In this document: positions 49,221-58,529 of the stretch, one piece after another
Layout of the letters: every line of letters starts with the position of its first letter
How positions within the stretch are numbered: position 1 is the first letter of the stretch
Source of the DNA: Phyto melanocephala
Lineage: Eukaryota; Arthropoda; Insecta; Diptera; Rhinophoridae
Reading direction: 5' to 3'
Length of the DNA stretch: 64,000 nt
Assembly (NCBI GenBank): GCA_941918925.1
Contig: OW799237.1
Span: 90,121,015-90,185,014 of the forward strand
Translations under genes and position numbers: made by a program
The notes under the pieces: model-generated
Told to the model about the DNA's origin: nothing
The model's input: only the letters and a program-made list of their open reading frames with translations
The model's database searches: none

Positions 49221-49736
49221 TCTTTACATGTGACAAAGAAAAAAAAAAAAATTTATATTATAATAGTGTTAGTAACAATATTCTTTAGATATTTGTTTTT
49301 ATATCAGTAATGACTTATCTTTATTTTAATAGCGATAATTTGTATTATTTCTTTTTCTTTCTTTCCTTTCTCAGCCTACCCTTTTCCATTATTTATTAGG
49401 TTATTAATTCATTAATTTTTGATTTTTTTTTTTTTTTATAATTCTGCATCCGCCAGGTTGCGTTCAATCTAATGGTTCACTCGGAACACTGGACTAATGT
49501 TCCTATGCTGTGCCGCCATCGCGTCTGTAAGCCTTGACGCAATTCGTCATGGCACAGAATCGGCGCATAGCCCAAAGATTGCTGAACCGGTCATGATGTT
49601 CTCTATATTGCGTTATATTCAATTGTGTGTTATCATTTTTATAAGATTATTGTTAGGGGTTTAATGGCTTTTCGGTATATATTTCTTACTTCTAATTTCC
49701 TTTCTAGTAATTGAGCAAGTGGAAACGATCAAATAC
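49221..49736 (-). other. errantivirus pol-env spacer with hairpin and splice acceptor
   Basis: 516 bp without coding signal. Contains a two-part hairpin: CTGTGCC (49508-49514) with GGCACAG (49551-49557), and inside it GCGTC (49521-49525) with GACGC (49536-49540). Next to env, the sense strand has a run of T and C followed by CACATGTAAAG|A (AG at 49223-49222), a good splice acceptor for a subgenomic env message. A gap this long between pol and env is unusual for the group. Confidence 0.6.
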
Positions 49737-51539
49737 TTAGTGCTTTTTTTGTGGTGTCAAAAATTTAATATTTTTTATATGTGCCTTGTGAATTCTTCTC
49801 CCGCTGGCCGTTAACAATGTAACCCTATTATCCTTTTCTACTAATTCCCTTTTATACAGTGGTCTGCTCTTTCCCTTAATCCTTCTATTAACTACGAACA
49901 CGACATCCCCCTTTTTATATTCCCTAGGGGAATTCCTGCGCCTATTATTTCTCTTATCTCTCTCAATGACATTCTTCCTGATTAGACCCCTAAGATCCCT
50001 ATTAATTCTCGAGCGTGCTGTCAGTAAGCTATCATAGTCAGATGTCTGAATGCGATTGAAAAATATGTCGCTTGGTCTTTTCCCGGTGACTGAGTGTATC
50101 GTATTATTATACTTATCAACCGAAACATATATCAGTTCGCGTACACTCAGCTCAGATTTTTCCATCCTCAGGCAACGGTATATTTCCACCATAGTGGAAT
50201 GGAGCCTTTCCACTTGTCCGTTGACCTCACTTCGCTGTGATGGCGTCAAATATAGTTCTATTCCTAGGCTACGGATGAAGTTAGCTATCAGAGGACTTAT
50301 GAAGCCTCCCTCATTGTCAGTGACAAGTATTCTCGGGATGGTAAAATAATGAAGTATCCCAACAAGTTTTTCCCTAATATTAAGTAATGATCGGTCACTG
50401 ATATGGAAGAATTTCGAAAATTTAGAAAATTTGTCAATTACAGAAATAAACTTTTGATCCTGGATTTCCATAATATCCATATGCAATATTTCGCAAGGTA
50501 ATTTCGGTATAGGTGTTTCTTGGTGTTGGGGCTTAGATGGGTTTCTATCATATTTATTGGTGTGGCAGGTTTCACAATTGGCGACGTATTTTTTTATTTC
50601 GGCGTACATACAGGGGAAGTAGTATTTCTCAAGTAGTTGGCTCTTGTTTTCCTTGGCATTTTGATGCGCTCTTCGATGTTCTTTCTCAATTATACGGAAC
50701 CTTACTTCAGGCGAGGTGACGTCTTCCACTTCTTTTTGTGTGATCCTTATCTTGTAATTAGAAAAATGGTTAACATAGAGATTCTGGAGGAGATTAAGAT
50801 AACATTCAGGAATTTTTATTCCGTTGATTACATTTGGGTTTAATTTCGTTTTAAGAATTTCTGTTATCTTTTCTTCGTCCCAACTGGGAAGTGAAACATA
50901 GTGTCTTGCAACCCCCTTATGTGGGGTTTCATATGATTCCAGATGATTTCCATTCCTGATTACTATCTGATTTTTGAAGACGTTTATGGGTGCTTCTACG
51001 TGTGGGATGAGATCTGACGAATCCTGATCGGCACTGTGCATGGTTTCACTAGTTGATGCGCTGTCATCTGAAGGTTTTCCTTCTGATGCAGTTTTTGTAT
51101 CTTCTGTTCCGCGTTCGCTAGCTGTTTCTGTGGACGATCCGCTAAGATGATTCACGGACGATTGCAGTCTAGAGAGAGCATCTGCCACCGAATTCGTTCT
51201 ACCAGGTTTATAGAACAATTCGTGATTATACTCCTCAATGCGCGCTTTCCATCTCTTCAACTTGGCATTGAAATTCCTGTTACCTAAGGCATAGGTAAGA
51301 GGTTGATGGTCTGTGTAGATTTTCATCCTTTTTGCGCCATACAGGTAGTTTCGAAGATTGTCCAGTGCCCATACTATTGCTCCTAACTCCTTGAGACTGT
51401 CGTCACCTATTATTCCATCAAACGTATTAAGACCGGGGAGAATGTAAAAGGTCACTAATGTGTCTATTCCTAAATTCGCAAAAAATTTCCCTACTATTTT
51501 CCTAAAAATTTCCATTTTTTCCTCCTGCTGAACGGACAA
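49737..51539 (-). pseudogene. pol: errantivirus Pol remnant: RT deleted, partial RNase H, full integrase
   Basis: A 600-codon open frame (no ATG at its start; the first codon is TTG and an internal ATG is at residue 9). Residues 29-56 ('FYILPGLNTFDGIIGDD', 'LKELGAIV') are the stretch that precedes reverse transcriptase. Residue 57 on ('WALDNLRNYLYG', 'IYTDHQPLTYAL', to about 125) is the second half of RNase H. The RT, including its YxDD box, and the first RNase H Asp are absent, an in-frame deletion near 51372. Integrase follows: zinc H288, H292, C322, C325; catalytic D355, D408, E444 with the D-35-E spacing; and a basic C-terminus with 'GDVVFV'. Residues 130-175 are a Ser/Glu-rich linker. 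Confidence 0.88.
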
Positions 51540-51702
51540 AAAATGGCTTCTCTAAAATAATACTACCTGCTGCTAGTTTGGGGCTGCAAAAATTTTTATT
51601 CGAGCCTGTGTCAATTAAAAATTCCAAATTCGAGCCGCTTTTGGCATTATATTCTATGTAAGGAAGGCTTGACGGCTGTCCGCCATAAAATTTACCTCCT
51701 CA
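51503..51702 (-). pseudogene. pro: errantivirus aspartic protease segment, out of frame with pol
   Basis: The -1 frame after gag encodes 'YNAKSGSNLEFLIDTGS' and 'NKNFCSPKLAAGS'. The retroviral-type active-site motif D-T-G-S is at about 51612-51601. After 'KPFFVRSAGGKNGNF' the frame stops at TAG near 51503. The next pol frame (from about 51539) lies +1 relative to it, around homopolymers of six T and six A, so a one-base indel is the simplest explanation. As read here, no continuous protease-polymerase protein is made. Confidence 0.75.
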
Positions 51703-52895
51703 ATTGCCTCGTCAAAAGTCGCCTCCGAGGTTTCCTGTACAGCAGGTTCGGTGTCTAAGTTAAACAATCGAGGCTGCTTATTTTTGTAATACGGCTCAGA
51801 TCCGCTCCTTTTGATATCCTGTTTTGGCCGGTTCATGTAGTTAACCTGCCGAGATTGGTCCACATCCATAGGCTCGTGCTTTAAGGCAGGCACGCGAGGT
51901 GGTAGGTGTGGTGCCTGGTTGTTTATGTGGCGGTACGGTCTTTGATATTTATAGCTCCAGTGATTTCCTTGGTAACTGGGCAATCTGTGAGAATTATACT
52001 GATTCATCCTAGCAGGCCCTTGAGGCGCCTGGTTACCACTTGAGTTGCTCAGTCCAACTGGTATTGAAATGCGGTTCGATGAGCCTGATTGCAGTATGGT
52101 GTTGCGCATTGTCAAATTTTGTAAATCTAAGCAGGCCGAGTAGGCCTCCGGTAATGTCCTTGGTTTTTGTATAATCAGCATTTGGGATAAGTTTCCCCTG
52201 AGCCCCCTAATAAAAACATCCAAAGCCCGATTCCTGTGCGTTTCTATCAGGGCAATGACGGTCTCCTGGCTGTATGACTCGGTCTTCAGCTTATTAATTA
52301 TTAAGGACAGTTGATGATTGACGGATGCATAGAATTCATCGACCTTTGATGAGCCCTGGGATAATTGGTTGAGCTGGTGCTCAAGGGTTTGTATATCCCT
52401 TTTATCCGCATAATGGAGAGACAGAACCCTCTTGATCTCTTGCCAATTGTTCTCAAAAACATTATATGAAATCAGGGCCGTATCGGCGGCTCCTATCACC
52501 TTTTGTCTAATGCTCAGCATAATGGCCCTATATATTGGTTTAGTTCTTACAATCTCGAAATCCTTTAAGACCGTTTCCACCGAGTGTATCCAGGATACGT
52601 ACTGCACCGGATTTCCGTCAAATTCCCTTAGTTCCTTTACCGAGTCGGGCAGCCTCTGGATTTCCCTTAACTCTTCCTCGTTCCTAGGAGGTTGTAACAC
52701 CTCCTCCTCAACTACACTTCCTAAAGAAACCACTGGTGATTCTAATGCTTCTAGCCTACGACTAAGCTCGCCTAATCGCTCCTGATCGTTAGTTCCCTCA
52801 ATCTTCCTGAGCCTATCTTCCATACCCCTCAACTGACTGACGAGCATGTTGACAGCTCCTGTCAGGTTAGTTAAATTCACTTTCATCTCCTCCAT
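51654..52895 (-). CDS. gag: errantivirus Gag
   Basis: Intact 413-codon frame with ATG at 52895, the first ATG after the leader. Gag forms the particle shell and packages the RNA. Residues 1-60 are a predicted coiled coil ('LRGMEDRLRKIEG', 'LGELSRRLEALE'). Residues 80-280 are the capsid-like core ('FDGNPVQYVSWIHSVE', 'LPEAYSACLDLQNL'), resembling gypsy-group Gag. The C-terminal third is rich in Asn, Pro, Arg and Tyr. There is no CCHC zinc knuckle, as is usual in gypsy-type Gag. The frame ends at TAG 51654. A protease frame opens in the -1 register before the stop, with AAATTTT at 51693-51687 as candidate slippery site. Base composition is less AT-rich than the flanks. Confidence 0.9.
   Translation of the reverse strand: MEEMKVNLTNLTGAVNMLVSQLRGMEDRLRKIEGTNDQERLGELSRRLEALESPVVSLGSVVEEEVLQPPRNEEELREIQRLPDSVKELREFDGNPVQYVSWIHSVETVLKDFEIVRTKPIYRAIMLSIRQKVIGAADTALISYNVFENNWQEIKRVLSLHYADKRDIQTLEHQLNQLSQGSSKVDEFYASVNHQLSLIINKLKTESYSQETVIALIETHRNRALDVFIRGLRGNLSQMLIIQKPRTLPEAYSACLDLQNLTMRNTILQSGSSNRISIPVGLSNSSGNQAPQGPARMNQYNSHRLPSYQGNHWSYKYQRPYRHINNQAPHLPPRVPALKHEPMDVDQSRQVNYMNRPKQDIKRSGSEPYYKNKQPRLFNLDTEPAVQETSEATFDEAIEEVNFMADSRQAFLT
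51687..51693 (-). promoter_or_regulatory. candidate -1 ribosomal frameshift site A-AAT-TTT
   Basis: In the gag frame the codons read GTA AAT TTT, which gives the XXXYYYZ heptamer AAATTTT. The -1 frame is open from a TGA at about 51703 into the protease segment. Downstream structure is not obvious. Confidence 0.6.
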
Positions 52896-54064
52896 TATAT
52901 ATTATTCCCTCTCCTATTTACCTATATATGCGGCCAGAGGGAAGAATAAAATTCACTTACCTGGGTTACTGCCAATTAATTTATGTTCACAGTAAGTTGC
53001 ACTTAAGGATTCCCGGTTTCCACTTGCACCTTTCACAATTTTTATTAGAAAATCTTTTCTTCCTTTCTTATTTTCTATTTTCTTTCTATATTTTTTTCTT
53101 GATTTTATCTTTATGTTTTTCTTTATTCGATTTTATCCTAATATTTATTACTTTTTTCTTCCTTTTTTTTTGATTTTATCTCAACATTTATATTCTTTCT
53201 TTTATATTATTTCCCTATATTCATATATATTTTTTTTTTTTATTATTATTTTTTTATATTTGTATATTCTTCTTCTTTTTTTTTTTTTTTTTTTTTTTTA
53301 CACTATTATTTCATACTTGTATATTTTCTCTTCCTTTTTCTTTGATTTTATCTCAATATTTATATTCTTTCCTCTATATTATTTCCTTATATTCGTATAT
53401 ATTTTTTCTTTTTTATTATTTTCTTATATTTGTATATTCTTCTTTTTTTTTACACTATTATTTCATATTTGTATATTTTCTCTTCCTTTTTCTTTGATTT
53501 TATCTTAATATTTATATTCTTTCCTCTATATATATTTTTTCTTTTTTATTATTTTTTATATTTGTATATTCTTCTTTTTTTTACACTATTATTTCATATT
53601 TGTATATTTTCTCTTCTTTTATGTTATATCTGTCCTAATGAGTCTTAGCCGTGCATAAGTCGTCGGCCCGATTATTGTGCGTCACCTTTTATTATATGTA
53701 TAAAAAAATTCTACTCACAATATTATTTTAGTTAACATCCTTTTTGCCTTCAACAGCTCAGGATTACGATTATCCAGTGCGGAGCGTTCCGTGTTATTCC
53801 CTTTTGGCCTTAATATTCCTACTCTCTTCCTTCCTTTCGCAATGGCTTACTCGTGGCACGGAACGAACACTTCCAAGCCGGTAACCTTCTGACAATGGTT
53901 ATTTTAGGTTAATTGTCCAGGAATACCGGTTGTCGGAGCACGGGGGTCTTCTTTTTTATTTCACTTGTTTTATATAATTATCGTTTCTGGAGGGTCCCGT
54001 AGGAATCGCAGAAACGTAATTATTAAGGATTATAAAAATTAACTAAGGCAACACACACAATCGG
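52896..54064 (-). other. errantivirus 5' leader with tandem repeats and hairpin
   Basis: About 1.17 kb non-coding. At about 53090-53625 there are three to four diverged tandem units of 130-150 bp, A/G-rich on the sense strand; on the plus strand they show TTTACACTATTATTTCATA, TTTGATTTTATCT and ATATTTGTATATTCTTC. Nearer the LTR a GC-richer part holds a 9-bp perfect inverted repeat, CGTTCCGTG / CACGGAACG (53785-53793, 53857-53865). A GT donor-like site (TATAG|GTAAAT) lies 26 bases before the gag ATG (about 52922). In gypsy the same leader position holds an insulator array. Here no run of that consensus is seen, only one TGCATA core (53652-53657). Confidence 0.7.
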
Positions 54065-54082
54065 GTCCCTGCTCGGGCGCCA
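54065..54082 (-). promoter_or_regulatory. primer binding site, tRNA-Lys type
   Basis: Minus strand TGGCGCCCGAGCAGGGAC. Its first T is also the last base of the 5' LTR, an overlap known for gypsy-type elements. The sequence is complementary to the 3' end expected of a tRNA-Lys ending in CCA. Confidence 0.85.
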
Positions 54083-54636
54083 GTTAAGGATTTTCGCGGG
54101 ATCGACTCGAAAAAAATATAATTTCCTAGAGCGCTCCGACTGCGCTCAATCAAACAACCAACGTTTTAAATTTTAAATATTTTATTTAATATTTGTTTTA
54201 TCAAAATTAATTTCTTAACTCGATTAATTTATTATTCATTTACTCAAATTTAATTTTAATTTAATATTTGTTTTATCAAAATTAATTTCTTAACTCGATT
54301 AATTTATTATTCATTTACTCAAATTTAATTTCTTAACTTAATTAATTTCTTATTTATTTAATCTAAATTAATTCTGTCAACTTCACGACTCCGACACACG
54401 ACTAAGACTGCCATCAACACGCGCTGGCCAAAAGCAGCAAACCGCAGCTTGTCCGCAGAACACGTTGCACAACCAAGTGTGTGCCGACACAGCAATTTGG
54501 TGGGAACTGCTATTAATGCAGTTTCACGGGTGACACTTGAGAAGTATCAAGTTTCGTCTGCGTATTTTGACTGCATACAATTTGGCAAGCGTGTGAATGA
54601 ATTTATGCCTACTCAGCAAAGTCGGTATTTCTAACT
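54082..54636 (-). repeat. 5' LTR of the errantivirus
   Basis: 555 bp. Contains a 75-bp tandem duplication (two copies of an ATTTGTTTTATC-containing unit at about 54190-54340). That duplication is shared with the 3' LTR and so predates the insertion. The segment nearest gene orientation 5' (54390-54636) is markedly more GC-rich. No clear TATA box was identified. Confidence 0.92.
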
Positions 54637-54770
54637 TGTATGTACATTGTATATACATTTAAACGTATAAATAAATATATTGTTTTTTTGTATCGATTTT
54701 TTTCTACATAGATGACAAAAAGTTACATCCTCCGAATGATGAACACAAACTTCTTGTTGATCTCCTCTTC

Positions 54771-55604
54771 TCACACACAGGTAGCAATTTCCTTTGTAAT
54801 TTTTTCTGCCAGAAGCGTCGCGTTCTTCTTAAACACGTTCTGGTTTAGAACATTATAAGACTCTACTGTTTGGCCCAACATGCATTCTATTCCACTGCGA
54901 AATAAAACATGTCTCATAATTAGAAGATTTTCTGATCGGCTCTGAATTGCGTTCATAGGTAATTGTGTACTTAAATTTTGAAGATACAGTCTTCTTCGGC
55001 TCGTTGAGGATTTAAGACTGGGATTATTCTTCATATAGATGACAAAAGCTGCAAATACAGCCACGTCAATAATATTATAAAAAACGCTAAGGGCCATCTA
55101 TTTATTCTCCTCTTTGTCGTATATTCGCACAGACATTTATCCATGTTGTTAACTCCACCTCTGCTTTTACTATAATCCAGTATCATTACTGGCTTCTTTT
55201 TTTAACCTCAAACCTCGGTATAATAATGAGATGTAAATAGTAGCACAATCGATTTTTTTTTGGATATATGAGAACATACTAATGTTGTTGCTAAATCCAA
55301 AGACTGTAGATTCTACTTCTCTTCAAACACAAACGACGTTTTGTTCACTTCCATGAAAACGGTTGCAACACAAATCTTTGACTACTCGTTCACCTTGATT
55401 TTTGTCCCTTTCTTCAGAAAGCGCCAAGCCAGTATATATCTGTCCACTGAGTGGATAAGATGTAAGAGAATCACAAACCCACCAAACCTTTATCCCATAT
55501 TTTGCAGATTTTGAATGAATATACTGAGTAACTCCTGTTCCATGACGAAAGGGATAAAGTTGCTCATCAACAGTTATGTTGGCCCCTGCTACATATGTAG
55601 TTGT
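54771..55604 (-). pseudogene. piggyBac transposase relic (catalytic and C-terminal part)
   Basis: Minus strand. 'NITVDEQLYPFRHGTG' (about 55580-55533) carries the first catalytic Asp in its usual VDE context. 'KSAKYGIKVWWVCDS' and 'SGQIYTGLALSE' follow, then 'GERVV'. After a decayed stretch comes 'LDYSKSRGGVNNMDKCL' (about 55182-55132), the third catalytic Asp region, and 'RINRWPLA'. After a frameshift, 'VFYNIIDVAVFAAFVIYM' (about 55085-55032) and 'RRRLYLQNLSTQLP' follow, ending at the stop at 54771. The N-terminal third is missing. The second catalytic Asp segment is not recognisable, and no C-terminal cysteine-rich domain is seen. Not functional. Confidence 0.8.
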
Positions 55605-56071
55605 TCTGTATGTTTCAAATCAGCATCAGAAATATGTCAGATATGGCTGCTGCTTTATCACTTTCTTTACGGTGCTCGCGTGAACTACCATTATCAAATC
55701 TGATATAACGGCTAAAAACTAATTTGATTTGCTATCAAATTGTTAACACTCTGCTTTATAGTTCAAACAACCGAGCTAATATAAACAATGGAAATCCCCT
55801 TTTTAAAAGCATACAGAAATACGGAGGCAAATCATTCAATTTGATAAGAAAAACAAAAAATAGTGTTTTCATCTGAACAAATTCCCTTGCAAAGTGTACC
55901 ACTTACCCAGGTATTATAGTTGTATGTTTAACGAAAATTTTTTGGTTGTAGACACAAAGGTTAAACGGATTCCATAGTTCGATTTTACCGCTATTTCCCT
56001 TCGTTGTAAAAACGTAAATTAATTTAAATATTAAATTTCGATTTCTTTGAAATTTAAAAGGCAGAGTACTA

Positions 56072-57200
56072 CAGGGTGGTACCAAATGCGCGATGTTAAT
56101 TTTAAATAAAACAAAAAGTTTTCAGAGAATTATCTTAATATTTTTTATTGTGATAGAAGGATTTATGACAATTATGTGTGAGATAAAACATGGGTCACAT
56201 GCTTGTCACAGCCATACTCCTATTCGATGATCCATATTTTCAATAATACTGAGACATAATTGATGTTTAATGTCGTTAATATTCGTAATTATCTCATACT
56301 TTAGCTTATTTTCTTTTAAATATCTCCAAAGACAAAATCCAACGAATCCATTGAATTTCTCTCGCAAAAAAAAAACATTGTTTCACAAATCATTCAGGTC
56401 AATATCTTTAATTTCTGACCACAAGAAAAGCGTTATCATTTCGCGATAGCGGACACCAATCACGGTAACTGTTTGGTCCATGTTTGAAAGAGTACAAAAT
56501 CTCATTAAATAGTCACTCTATGTTGACGCATTGGCTTTTCAACAATCAACCATGGGTTCTAATTTGAACAAATAAGCAAATCTGATTGATAACGAATCCA
56601 CTGACGTTAAAGTGTGGCCAAATATTTTTTTAGAGTCGCCGTACATTTCTGTCTCTTCCACCAACCATTCGGCGTTTTAACTACGCTTAAAATGGTCTAT
56701 TCTTGAGTCCATTAAACCTTGTAAGCGTTCATATTCAAATCTTTATTAAAAATTTGAATCAATGATGTTCGTGAGATATTCAATTGTTCAAGTAGTCCGT
56801 TATCTCGCGATAGCGAACACTTTTCGCGGTAACGCTAACGATAACGCCGCCAGCCCATAAACCGCACCAAACGGTCACTCTTTGTTAATGCATCAGCTTT
56901 TTTACAACCACTCGTGGTAAATTCGCATTAGACCCGATTTGCACACAATCTCGATTGCGAACACAATGTTTTGAATACACTGACCATAAAATTCACGAAG
57001 TGCACGAAATGCATTTTGATTTGAATGCCGATTTTCGAAAAGGCTTTAACGATCTGAATATGCTACTCAAATGCGTACCCTCTACGTGGTTGAATTTGTC
57101 AAATATTGAAACAAATAAAAGTTAAATTAAGTTGGGCACAATACTTGACGATAAGCTCCGACTCAAACTTTGCATCGTTTATTATGGCTGAACCACCCTG
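56072..57200 (-). mobile_element. decayed Tc1/mariner-type transposon (DUF4817 group)
   Basis: Ends CAGGGTGGTACC / inverted GGTTCAGCC...CCACCCTG, with TA directly at the left and one base away at the right. On the minus strand, decayed transposase words occur in order: 'NMNAYKV', 'NPWLIVEKPMRQHRVTI', 'DIDLNDL' (with the second catalytic Asp region nearby lost) and 'QLCLSIIENMDHRIGVWL', separated by many stops and shifts. At 1.13 kb it keeps close to the original length. Same family as the relics at 11308, 24989 and 30626. Confidence 0.65.
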
Positions 57201-57203
57201 ATA

Positions 57204-58529
57204 CAGCCTCTACTAGCCCTACGAAATTAGACAGACCCAGAAATTAAAAGAATTTCTATTTTTTTTTAAGGAATTATTATTTAAACTACAGTATGTTTTT
57301 GGTTTATAGTTTATCGTTGTTAGTGCAATTTCTTTTATATTTCCCAGTTTATCGTGTCCATATATTTTTCTGTTTTCTATTAGACAGATGATATTATAGC
57401 GCAGTAAGAACTACTTCATATCTTAAATCAGACATAACATTGATTCCAGACAAAATTCGACAAAAACCATGCAGTGATTTTAACCGCAATCGAGAACAGG
57501 AAGCCAGACACATGGTCCAAACTTCTACAGAATATATATTTTGTATTAAAGATCATTTACTAAATACTGCGTCATCAAAATTTTAAAAATATATTTCATA
57601 TACAGACAGTTTTTCCACAATCTTATTATTAGTGTAGATTGCATCATATGGTTTAAATAAAAAGACGGACATAAGGATGTATTTTTTTAACAAATCGTTA
57701 ATTTAAAGACTCAAAATAAAAAATAATCGACACATCCTTGTGACGTATTCAAGTGAACACCTTTAAACACATTAACTCATTAACACACTTCTTTTAGAAC
57801 AACAAACACTTTAAGTGTTAAATACTCTTGACTTCCTTACCCACATTTTTGTACAAATGTTTACATAGTGCACTGTGGCCTAGCACTTGTAAGTTATAAA
57901 GGCATGTGGAATAAACATTGTATTAAAAAAAATTAATTAATAAATTCATATTGAATGTTTAAATGGTTTCTATGCGGAAGTTATGAAGTTGCCTAACTCC
58001 TTGTAAATTAAACTTTATAGTTGCCTTACTAAATGCCTAATAAAAAATTGAACTAATTTCTATAATTACACCATGTGGCATCATTATACAGACACAAAAT
58101 TTTCGATATGAACATTAATCGATAGACCAGATCCAGACCAGATCCAGTTCAGTATTCAGTTTCTTCTGAGCTTGTGTCCTTTTTTAAATGATACAAAATA
58201 TTTTATTCTTCTTTCAAATAATACGCAGTATTTAACTCAAAAGCTCTTGATATCATATGAAAGAAAATAATATGTAAAATGAAATTTTTTTTTGTTTCGT
58301 CGTAATTAAAAAATATGGCCACTAAAAATGTATCTTTCTATATCCTTCCCACTTTGACGAGATATGAAAAATACATTGGAATTGTATTATAATTCTTTTC
58401 GTAAAATTTTTATTAAAAACAATTTGAAGGGATATATTTTTCAAAGGACAGTTTTTTGATACGGCTAACTAAAAAAATATATTTTTCTCATTATATTTTA
58501 GGCTCATATTTTAGGAAATTTCTTTAAAT
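57204..58529. other. AT-rich stretch with no recognised gene
   Basis: A short direct duplication 'AGACCAGATCC' occurs at 58125-58145. Nothing else is supported. Confidence 0.4.

Larger units (their letters stand above)
47161..54636 (-). mobile_element. errantivirus (gypsy-type, Ty3 superfamily), RT-deleted, inserted in piggyBac
   Basis: Endogenous-retrovirus-like element on the minus strand, 7476 bp. Two 555-bp LTRs (54082-54636 as 5', 47161-47715 as 3') are identical as far as I can read. Termini are AGTTA...TAACT and the element is flanked by TGTA duplications (47157-47160, 54637-54640), both typical of gypsy-type elements. Order 5' to 3': LTR, tRNA-Lys primer site, long repetitive leader, gag, protease segment, RNase H and integrase, spacer, env running into the 3' LTR. 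The whole reverse transcriptase is missing and the protease-pol frame is broken, so this copy cannot replicate by itself. LTR identity says the insertion is recent. Confidence 0.92.
46972..55927 (-). mobile_element. decayed piggyBac element interrupted by an errantivirus
   Basis: The outer boundaries carry TTAA (46968-46971 and 55928-55931), the piggyBac target. Just inside each is an imperfect inverted repeat: 22 of 30 positions match including TTAA, sharing CATACA and TACCYGGGTAAG. The left end contains a perfect 14-bp palindrome CTTACCCGGGTAAG (46983-46996). Removing the 7476-bp gypsy-type insert and one 4-bp duplication leaves about 1.48 kb, shorter than a typical autonomous piggyBac. The minus-strand transposase relic at 54771-55604 lies within it. 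End assignment is moderately secure; the transposase identity is strong. Confidence 0.6.

Noticed and set aside
53113..53508. 131-codon plus frame rich in Phe, Ile and Tyr
   Set aside because: Translation of the T-rich antisense of the errantivirus leader repeats. It resembles membrane protein only because of base composition.
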